Assembly (NCBI GenBank): GCA_963696325.1
Contig: CAVOJV010000036.1
Location: 1-21,307, forward strand
Source of the DNA: CAVOJV01 sp963696325
GTDB taxonomy: Bacteria > Pseudomonadota > Gammaproteobacteria > Competibacterales > Competibacteraceae
Direction of reading: 5' to 3'
Length of the DNA: 21,307 nucleotides
The notes under the pieces were generated by a model. It ran no database searches. It saw only the letters and a list, made by a program, of their open reading frames with translations, and had not been told where the DNA came from. Positions 14,337-20,168 of the stretch are shown one piece after another; the stretch's first letter is position 1, and each line of letters starts with the position of its first letter. The position numbers and the translations under genes were made by a program.

Positions 14337-14957
14337 CTAGTTCTTTTTAAGAAAAACGCTGTTTTGAACTTTATTTGCCGATTCTTCATCGAGAAAAAAT
14401 TGTGGATGGACCCCGTGCTGTCCCTTAGTGCACATAAGACCCGGCTTGAGTTTGTCACATGAATGCCCCAAGCCAAGCACATGACCGAGCTCATGTGCTA
14501 CGGTACGCGAGCATTCGAGCGCATCGAGTGTCTTATCCCGATCTAGGTGATCTTTGCGACTAATCACAGCGATTCCCGCTCTTACTGTAAGAAAATCTGG
14601 AGTAACACCGTAGACCTTCTCGCCGGGAGCAAGGACGCCTTTCGGAAATTTAAATTCTTCAACAAACCAAAGTCTTGCAGGTGGCATAGGCTCATGAATC
14701 CTAAGAATCTTACGAATCTTATCCTGATCTCCGTGTGGTTCAATAGATTCTGCCGGATGTCCGACAGGCAGCCTTTCGCGAGTTAAAACGGACATCTTGA
14801 TGCTCATCAGATCCTGCAGTATCTGCGTAGTATAGGACATTACCCCAAATATCTGCGACGGCGTCCAGCTTCGCGTGTAGTAAATTTTGAGCGGCATTGA
14901 CAGATCGTCTCTTATGCAACCGCCGCGCTTTCGATCCGGAGTTTTTCCGCCTGTCAT
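14337..14957 (-). CDS. Metzincin-type zinc metalloprotease, integron cassette gene
   Basis: This is a 206-residue protein with the full metzincin zinc signature HELGHVLGLGH (residues 155-165) and a plausible Met-turn at Met175 (GLMC), close to matrixin-like or archaemetzincin-like proteases. His155, His159 and His165 would bind zinc and Glu156 would be catalytic. No signal peptide or pro-domain with a cysteine switch is evident, so the active form would be cytoplasmic unless exported otherwise. The ATG at 14957 has an AAAGG site about 9 bases upstream. The gene sits neatly between attC B (ends 29 bp before its start) and attC A (13 bp after its stop), so it is a complete cassette. Substrate unknown. 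The upstream half (residues 20-110) is not recognisable beyond this superfamily. Confidence 0.8.
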   Translation of the reverse strand: MTGGKTPDRKRGGCIRDDLSMPLKIYYTRSWTPSQIFGVMSYTTQILQDLMSIKMSVLTRERLPVGHPAESIEPHGDQDKIRKILRIHEPMPPARLWFVEEFKFPKGVLAPGEKVYGVTPDFLTVRAGIAVISRKDHLDRDKTLDALECSRTVAHELGHVLGLGHSCDKLKPGLMCTKGQHGVHPQFFLDEESANKVQNSVFLKKN

Positions 14958-14985
14958 ATTATTAACCTTTCAGAATTGGATCATA

Positions 14986-15044
14986 GGCTAACGTTTGAGC
15001 TCAGCGGCGCGCTTTAGCGCGTCCGCTGGAGCGATTGGTTGGGC
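14986..15044 (-). repeat. attC site B (59 bp)
   Basis: On the minus strand it starts GCCCAAC (perfect RYYYAAC) and ends GTTAGCC (one deviation from GTTRRRY). Inside, CAGCGG-A-CGCGCT pairs with AGCGCG-CCGCTG, leaving the extra-helical base typical of attC folding. CAATCGCTCCAGCGGACG closely resembles, as I remember it, the classic aadA-type 59-base element, and the length is exactly 59 bp. It overlaps the end of the DUF2971 gene. Confidence 0.85.
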
Positions 15045-15672
15045 GGTTCCCGTCGAGAGGCGGAACATAATCTGCATCTATTCCTTCGTCACCGATCCCG
15101 GTTCTACGTAAGTCGATTCCTTTGTGGGCGCAGATTATGCGCAGCGCCTCAAATAGAGCTGGATTCATTCGGTGTCCAGCAATGACTCTAGAAACAGGCT
15201 TTTCTAGCTGATACCACTCTTCTTCTTGAAGAATTCGTACTTCTTGCTCGTATTTCCACTCGTGGTATTTCGAGGAAAGGACTTGCTCCGCCGCCTGATC
15301 GGGGTAGACAGGACCATCAAATGAAACGGAGCCAAATACGCCGCGGTACTCGACATGTTTCACAAATGGTGAGTTTTCGGGAAGCTCGACTTCGATTGCT
15401 AGCCCATCGAAACCGGACGCGTAATGCGCCCACAGCAGGTGACAATCGAATGTCTTTGAGAGAGAGCAAACTTTCAAACGCTTCTTGTGCCGAACAATTT
15501 CATCAACCTCTTTCTTGTAGTCGCGCTCGTCGGTTGAACGGTAGGAATAAACAAACATTCCCTCCATGGGGTCGTTCAAGTTTCTCCAGTCGGAGCAGTA
15601 CAGGCGATTGTTGAAAATAATGTCTAGGGCGAACGGTATCTGGCTGGCTGCCCGAAATTTGTATGCCTTCAA
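15001..15672 (-). CDS. DUF2971-domain protein, integron cassette gene
   Basis: This is a 223-residue protein of the DUF2971 family (function unknown; often found on mobile DNA near defence genes). Family marks are an N-terminal YKFRAASQIPFALDIIFNNR, then LYCSDWRNLNDPMEGMF, VCSLSKTFDCHLLWAHYA with SGFDGLAIEVEL, and a late WKYEQEVRIL. The start is TTG at 15672, with GGAG 6 bases upstream (15679-15682). The last residues (NRSSGRAKARR) are translated from attC B and are probably not part of the domain. The gene begins about 20 bp after a core-box-like GTTGGGC (15692-15698), so it fills a cassette. No membrane segment or signal is seen. Confidence 0.8.
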   Translation of the reverse strand: MKAYKFRAASQIPFALDIIFNNRLYCSDWRNLNDPMEGMFVYSYRSTDERDYKKEVDEIVRHKKRLKVCSLSKTFDCHLLWAHYASGFDGLAIEVELPENSPFVKHVEYRGVFGSVSFDGPVYPDQAAEQVLSSKYHEWKYEQEVRILQEEEWYQLEKPVSRVIAGHRMNPALFEALRIICAHKGIDLRRTGIGDEGIDADYVPPLDGNRPTNRSSGRAKARR

Positions 15673-15691
15673 ATAACGCTCCAGTGGTTAT

Positions 15692-15920
15692 GCCCAACGG
15701 GGCGCGCGTTGAGCGTCATCCCGCACGGAGCGGACCGGCCGCCCTTGCCACCGGGTTTTGGAGTTCCCGGTGACCGCGGTGGGCGGCGGGGACGCGAGTA
15801 CGGGACGACGAAGTCGCCGCGCAGCGGTGACGCTCGAACGAGGGTTCGACGGCGCTCGCGCCGAGAACCCGAAGTTCGACAACTCGCGCCCCGTTCGTCG
15901 GCGCGAAGCGCCGACGAACG
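15692..15920 (-). repeat. GC-rich palindromic segment with core-box-like ends (long attC-like unit or gene-less cassette)
   Basis: About 230 bp of very GC-rich DNA. On the minus strand the ends pair: AACGGGGCGCG followed, after one unpaired base, by GTTG, against CAAC and CGCGCCCCGTT. The last bases form GTTGGGC, a good attC core box. At the right end a 13-bp perfect stem with a 3-base loop occupies 15892-15920. Short open frames exist, but their codon content looks like noise and I do not call a gene. It is either an unusually long attC or a tiny cassette with a degenerate site. Confidence 0.5.
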
Positions 15921-15970
15921 TTCAGCATCAGCCGCGCGCGTAGCGCGTCGGCTGCATGCTTTTGTTAGGG
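15913..15970 (-). repeat. attC site C
   Basis: On the minus strand it starts CCCTAAC and ends GTTCGTC (weak core box). Between them CAGCCG...CGGCTG and GCATGC-type arms form an attC-like stem around CGCGCTACGCGCG. It lies downstream of the split membrane protein gene, although a MITE-like element now sits between them. Confidence 0.65.
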
Positions 15971-15993
15971 CTATCGGAATAATTCGAGCCTAG

Positions 15994-16105
15994 GAGTCTG
16001 TCTGACTTAATCAGTAATATGCTGATTTTAAATTGCTTTTTCAAAATCACCAGAAGTCTTAACTCACTAAAAATCAAATGCTTAAGTGGTAAGTCAGACA
16101 GGCTC
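15994..16105. mobile_element. Second MITE-like element (112 bp) flanked by CTAG
   Basis: The ends are 16-bp inverted repeats with one mismatch: GAGTCTGTCTGACTTA at 15994-16009 and TAAGTCAGACAGGCTC at 16090-16105. CTAG borders both sides (15990-15993 and 16106-16109), as a 4-bp duplication of a palindromic target would. The interior is AT-rich and non-coding. CTAG targets and duplications are known for IS5-type and some IS1182-type elements; the parent cannot be fixed from the window. Confidence 0.7.
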
Positions 16106-16121
16106 CTAGCCCCTTTTCCCT

Positions 16122-16194
16122 CAGACTACGGTACATAGGCCACTGTAGACGAAAAAACGTAGTCTGTCCCCTATTTCGCTATTTCGCTATTTCG
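16122..16194. repeat. Short inverted repeat followed by three copies of CTATTTCG
   Basis: CAGACTACG (16122-16130) is repeated inverted as CGTAGTCTG (16158-16166), with GTCCC following. Then CTATTTCG occurs three times in tandem (16171-16194). Positions 15971-16227 carry no gene; they hold the MITE-like element and these repeats. Confidence 0.6.
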
Positions 16195-16227
16195 CTCGGT
16201 TGAACGTCGTAAAGTCATCGCTTAAAG

Positions 16228-16873
16228 TCAGTCGGAAGATACGGATGGAAAAAATGTCTTGCAAAACCATGCGACGGAATCCGTTGGCGTGAGTTTGAGT
16301 CCCCACCACCTCTCCCCGCGCGTGTAATGATCCGAAAAACTCTCCGGTAGCGAAGCTGCAGGATCCTTGGGAACGACGATACTTGCTTTCACAGCCCGCT
16401 CGCGCAAGGAAGTGATTATCTTGGTTGTGTTTCGTTGCACCTCTATTTCTGTTTCGCGTAAGAGGGGAATCAGGCACACAAACCAAATCAGCAAACAAAG
16501 GAAGACGGTAATAGTGGCACCTTGAATCCCGCGCAACTTGTCTGGGCGGCGAAGAATGGTGTGAAATGCGAGGGCGCACACGAGCACTGCAATTGCTTTA
16601 GCCGTCATCTGGAGCTTGAAGTAGAAGTCGAAGCGTTCGTTCATGCTGGTGCTCGTGTCTATCTCGGAATAGGCGCGGTAAAAGGCATCTCCAAAGCCGC
16701 TGGCCTCCGGGTAGAGTTGCGATAGAAGGTATCTGTCTCCATCCCTCAATAAAGGGGCGGCAATAGCGTCGGGGCGGTAAAAGTGGGATGGTGGGAACCA
16801 CTGACAAAACGAGATGAATTCGTTAATGAGAAGAAATGAGAGAATCAGCAACACGGCAAGCGAGGCCGGAATG
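16228..16873 (-). pseudogene. Membrane protein of a cassette, C-terminal part after IS3 insertion
   Basis: The open frame runs from the left edge of the IS3-family element to the stop at 16228, about 214 residues. No proper start is available, only GTG or TTG codons near 16857. It begins IPASLAVLLILSFLLINEFI, has a second helix around MTAKAIAVLVCALAFHTIL and a third at ATITVFLCLLIWFVCLIPLL, then a soluble C-terminal region (ERAVKASIVVPKDPAASL). I do not recognise the family. It is read as the continuation of the fragment at 18454-18681, in the same orientation on the other side of the IS. Together they would form one cassette gene of roughly 290 residues ending before attC C. Confidence 0.6.
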
Positions 16874-16913
16874 TGTCAATGACTTTGAGACACCACGTTG
16901 ATTAATTTAGTGT

Positions 16914-17999
16914 CTAACCGTTGTGTATTTTTGGGTTAAGGTTCTCCTGGGCGGTGGTTGGCGGATTGATCCAAACGGCGGTGGGCAAACTGGGCGGTTG
17001 GGGGCATTTCCCTTTGAATCGCTTGGGGTTGGCGAGGAAAGCGGCCTCCAAGGTCTTGGCGCGTTCGCGGTACACCGTGTCGGCCAGACCGAAGTGGACG
17101 GTAGCCGGGGTCATGAAGGCGATACCCGAGTGGCAATGGCACTGGTTGTACCACCGGAAGAACCGCTGGCAATGGCGGCGGGCATCCTCAATGCAGCCGA
17201 AGCGAGCCGGGAAATCAGGCCGATACTTCAGCGTTTTGAACTGCGCCTCGGAATAGGGGTTGTCATCGGAGACATAGGGCCGGCTATGGGTTTTGGTGAC
17301 ATCCAGGTTGACCAGCAAGGCGGCCACCGGCTTGCTGCGCATGCTGGAACCCCGGTCGGCATGGAGCGTCAACGTATTCGGTTGGATACTGTGCTTGGCT
17401 ACCGTCTCGGCGATCAACTGCTCGGCCAGTTCGGCGGTTTCCTGCGGGGCGACCATCCAGCCGACGACATAGCGGCTGAAAAGGTCGAGGATCACATAGA
17501 GGTGGAAACAGGTCCATTGGGCGGGCCCTTTGAGTTTCGTAATATCCCAGCTCCAGACCTGATTGGGCGTGGTGGCCAGGAGTTCTGGCTTGGCATAGAT
17601 CGGGTGAATCCGCTGGGGCCTGCGTTCCCCCGACTGGCCGTCCGCCGCCAGGGCGCGGTACAGGGTACGCACTGAGCCGATATACCGTCCCTCGTCCAGC
17701 AGGGTGGCGTAGACGAAATAGGGCGAGCAGTCGGCGAAGCGATCGCTGTCGAGTTCGTCCAGCATCCGCTGCCGCTCCTGGACCGAGAACGCCAGCGGGG
17801 CGGGCGGCCGGGGTGCCGGTGTTGCCGTCGCGGGCAGCAAGTGGCGCTGGCGGGCGTCTTCGCGGTAGACCGCGCCGCGACTCAGGTTCAGGGCGGCGCA
17901 GGCCGGGGCCAGGCCGACTTCCGGGGCCAATTGGTTGAGGGCTTGCATCAGCAGCACGCGCTCGGTGTCTCGTCCGCTGGCAGTCCGAGCAAGGCGCAA
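16914..17999 (-). CDS. IS3-family transposase OrfB (DDE catalytic part)
   Basis: About 361 residues. The N-terminal HTH_21-like part (QRMLDELDSDRFADCSPYFV) and the rve integrase core are present. The DDE residues are visible as D in VWSWDITKLKG, D in LTLHADRGSSM and E in NPYSEAQFKTLKYRPDFP. The first possible start is a TTG at 17999 without a convincing ribosome binding site. The protein is therefore most likely made as an OrfAB fusion by -1 slippage on the A8 run at 18002-18009: the OrfA frame CAA AAA AAA CTT becomes AAA ACT TTG CGC in the OrfB frame. No internal stop is seen, so the element may be active. It ends at 16914, about 20 bp from the left inverted repeat. Confidence 0.88.
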   Translation of the reverse strand: MRLARTASGRDTERVLLMQALNQLAPEVGLAPACAALNLSRGAVYREDARQRHLLPATATPAPRPPAPLAFSVQERQRMLDELDSDRFADCSPYFVYATLLDEGRYIGSVRTLYRALAADGQSGERRPQRIHPIYAKPELLATTPNQVWSWDITKLKGPAQWTCFHLYVILDLFSRYVVGWMVAPQETAELAEQLIAETVAKHSIQPNTLTLHADRGSSMRSKPVAALLVNLDVTKTHSRPYVSDDNPYSEAQFKTLKYRPDFPARFGCIEDARRHCQRFFRWYNQCHCHSGIAFMTPATVHFGLADTVYRERAKTLEAAFLANPKRFKGKCPQPPSLPTAVWINPPTTAQENLNPKIHNG

Positions 18000-18391
18000 A
18001 GTTTTTTTTGGACCTCAATGATGGCGTGGGCCTGGGCCAGCTTGTGGCGCAGGCGGTCATTTTCCTGGGTGAGGTGGGCCACACGACGATCCTCGGCTTG
18101 GGCGGGATCGGCCTTCCGCCCGCGTTTTTGCGGTTCCAGCGCGGCGTGTTCGACCGCAGCGCGTTGCTGGCGCCAGGTGTTCAAGTGGGAGGAGTAGATA
18201 CCTTCCTTGCGCAGCAAGGCGCCAATGTCGCCCGGCTGGTCACAGCGGTCGGCGGCCTCCAGAATGCGGCGCTTGTCGCTGCTGGAAAACTGCCGACGCT
18301 TGGCCGTGGCAACCACCTCCGGGTCGGGCCGCGCGCCCTCTGGCGCAGATAACAGGGGGGTCTCCATCGTCTTTTCCTTCAATTCGATCAT
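17948..18391 (-). CDS. IS3-family transposase OrfA (DNA-binding part)
   Basis: This is a 147-residue protein with an N-terminal helix-turn-helix (RQFSSSDKRRILEAADRCDQ, then PGDIGALLRKEGIYSSHLNTW) that recognises the IS ends. A charged coiled-coil region follows (EDRRVAHLTQENDRLRHKLA) for multimerisation. The A8 slippery run at 18002-18009 lies just before its own C-terminus (QKKLCALLGLPADE). Ribosomes that do not slip stop at 17948, which gives the free OrfA that regulates transposition in this family. In-frame alternative start: ATG a few codons inside (METPLLSAP). Confidence 0.85.
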   Translation of the reverse strand: MIELKEKTMETPLLSAPEGARPDPEVVATAKRRQFSSSDKRRILEAADRCDQPGDIGALLRKEGIYSSHLNTWRQQRAAVEHAALEPQKRGRKADPAQAEDRRVAHLTQENDRLRHKLAQAHAIIEVQKKLCALLGLPADETPSACC

Positions 18392-18453
18392 GATTCTGAA
18401 CAGCCTTTCTACTCTAATTTCCGAGGGGTGGGTGTCTCAAGTCATATTGGCAC

Positions 18454-18681
18454 GGGGGGGGCTGGATAAAGCTTCGAGGCACCTATGGAATGAAGAAACG
18501 ACCGCAGGCGGTTGGACTTGTGGTCATCGCCGAAATGATTGTCGGAGATATTCACAAGTGAATCCAAATGCGTGGGAAACCACCGACGCAGGGCAAACCC
18601 CGCCGTAACCAAGAAAAGAAGAGGTGGCCAAGAAAACTTCCACAGTGCGTAGATGCTGCTCTGAATGCTGCTAAAGTCCAT
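18454..18681 (-). pseudogene. Membrane protein of a cassette, N-terminal part before IS3 insertion
   Basis: From ATG 18681 the frame reads MDFSSIQSSIYALWKFSWPP with one hydrophobic helix (WPPLLFLVTAGFALRRWFP), then a soluble stretch ending SIGASKLYPAPP before it runs into the IS. The start lies 25 bp from the core box of attC D (GCCTAAC on the plus strand at 18706-18712), as expected for a cassette gene. There is no good ribosome binding site. The poly-C run at the junction makes the exact frame across the insertion uncertain. Its continuation is at 16228-16873. Confidence 0.55.
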
Positions 18682-18705
18682 ATGCTAAAGGAGACGCGCA
18701 GAAGC

Positions 18706-18767
18706 GCCTAACGCCTGCCATCAGCGGCGCGCGCCTTTGGCGCGTCCGCTGGATGGCTTTGTTATGT
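18706..18767 (-). repeat. attC site D (62 bp)
   Basis: On the minus strand it starts ACATAAC and ends GTTAGGC (perfect GTTRRRY). CAGCGG pairs with CCGCTG, and GCGCC with GGCGC around AAA, with the unpaired A after CAGCGG as in site B. It overlaps the last codons of the GmrSD-like gene and precedes the split membrane protein gene. Confidence 0.82.
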
Positions 18768-20168
18768 TTTCTTCTTTCTTTGCCACAAATGAAAGATTGA
18801 GAAATCTGACCTTTTCCGCATTATCGCCAATACCAATCCCCCATCTCTCTTCCATAAATGTCAACAACCTCAACCCTCTTTCCAAGATGTCATTAGCAGT
18901 CCAAGAGCTTTTGCACGCGATTTCATTCTCTGCATAGGAGCCGTATCTGAATCCCACCTTGCTCCCTTCCGTACCGAGCTTCGTTTCAAAACAACTGTTC
19001 TGAAAACTTGAATTTTTTGCCCTGGAGAGTGGGACTAAATTGCCAAGGGAGTGTCGGAGTAGGCTTCTTTCTTCAGAAGAATATTTTTCATAAAGTTTTG
19101 TCCAGCAATCTTTTCTCGGTCTCTGTGGGTATACATGCTCAATCGTATGATGGTCCGCAGGGTCTTCAATAAAACTCTCCCATACAATTTTATCGCGATT
19201 TGTTTTTGACTGCGACTTAAGGTGCAAATCGTATTCGTACAAAAAGTACTTAATGCCACTCCAGTTGTAAAATCTACCTCTCTTGAATGAGTCTTTTATA
19301 ATCGTAATGAGCTGTTTATCTTTTTTGGTCTTTTCCAACCGCACCTCTATTTCTTCAATCACTTTGGCAGGAGATATTTCTCGTTTTGTAAGCCTAGTCG
19401 AGATTTCTAAAAACATGAAGTTATCAACATCCATGTAGTGTTGATGCCGCACAAGGTAAACAAAAAATGTAAATCTCTCGATGACTTGTAGCAATGCGAC
19501 TCTCTGCTTAACTTTTGATTCCTGTTGAAAAAACACCATAATAAGAGGTGCGACGGGCTCTATCCCTTGTCTGCAAATCTTTTCCAGCCATAGCTTCTCG
19601 TCACTTGAATAGTCGCTATCCAATGGATTGAGTATTTGATACCACGCCTCTACTGACTCTTTCAAACTTTCTGCATACGTCTTAACGTCAGTAAGAGTTA
19701 ACTGCTTCTTGCCAGTTTCATTTATGTTTTTTGCAGTAAATTTTGACTCAAGCAAGTATTCTTTGAAGTGCAATCGATATCGCCTATGCAAGTACCTTAC
19801 TCTGTACCGATCATCTAAGTCTTCACTAAGGAAGTCGCCAAAATACAATATAAAATGATTTTCCAAAAATAGATCATCATCTAGTGGTCGTTGTTTGTTC
19901 TTGCCCAAGTAATGATAAATTGACTTCCAGCTATCATTTATTAATTTTCTGAGCGCCGACCTCTCGTAGTCTTCGACATTAAACTTAGTTGTGAGATAAA
20001 TTAGTCTATTTTTCAGTAACTCCAGGTGAGATAGTTCTTTGCCGCGATTGTTCATCGTTTCAAATGCAACAAACACGTCAATATCGTTGGATATTGCGTA
20101 AATATTGAACAGCAGACTTTGCGTTACCTTTGTATATATATGCTTAGCCCTTTTAAGGTCATTTAGGC
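18721..20168 (-). pseudogene. DUF262/DUF1524 (GmrSD-like) nuclease, N-terminus removed by an IS4-family element
   Basis: About 480 codons remain. The stretch VFVAFETMNNRGKELSHLEL followed by LKNRLIYL is the conserved ending of a DUF262 domain (GmrS-like, NTP-dependent). HHTIEHVYPQ with LGNLVPLSRAKNSSFQN forms the HNH-type DUF1524 nuclease core, as in GmrD and other modification-dependent type IV restriction proteins. The frame remains open upstream of the first candidate start (GTG 20076) back to about 20168 (NDLKRAKHIYTKV...), after which the IS sequence begins. The ParB-like N-terminal part with its DGQQR-type motif is therefore lost. The last residues (SSGRAKGARR) are encoded by attC D. 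The AT-rich composition differs strongly from the attC and from flanking genes, as expected for a captured cassette. Confidence 0.78.

Larger units (their letters stand above)
16874..18452 (-). mobile_element. IS3-family insertion sequence with complete ends
   Basis: The element is about 1579 bp. The left end is TGTCAATGACTTTGAGACACC (16874-16894, read inward). The right end, read inward on the minus strand, is TGCCAATATGACTTGAGACACC (18452-18431). These are imperfect inverted repeats with TG...CA tips. It carries the orfA/orfB pair with a slippery A8. No clear target duplication is visible: the left flank ends in GGAATG and the right begins CGGGGGGG. The insertion splits a cassette membrane protein. 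Confidence 0.82.
14261..20168 (-). other. Integron gene-cassette array without a visible integron integrase
   Basis: At least four attC-like sites, all in the same minus-strand orientation, each follow a minus-strand gene. Cassettes run right to left: truncated GmrSD-like nuclease, split membrane protein, palindromic segment, DUF2971 protein, metzincin. No IntI-type integrase or attI is in the window. The array is therefore either the distal part of a chromosomal integron whose integrase lies to the right, or an attC cluster lacking an integrase (CALIN). It is interrupted by an IS3-family element, a MITE-like element and, at the right end, an IS4-family element. Confidence 0.75.

Noticed and set aside
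15688..15993. Several short open frames (61-94 codons) in the GC-rich segment
   Set aside because: They overlap in several frames on both strands, follow the palindromes and have Arg/Ala-biased composition expected of random GC-rich DNA.
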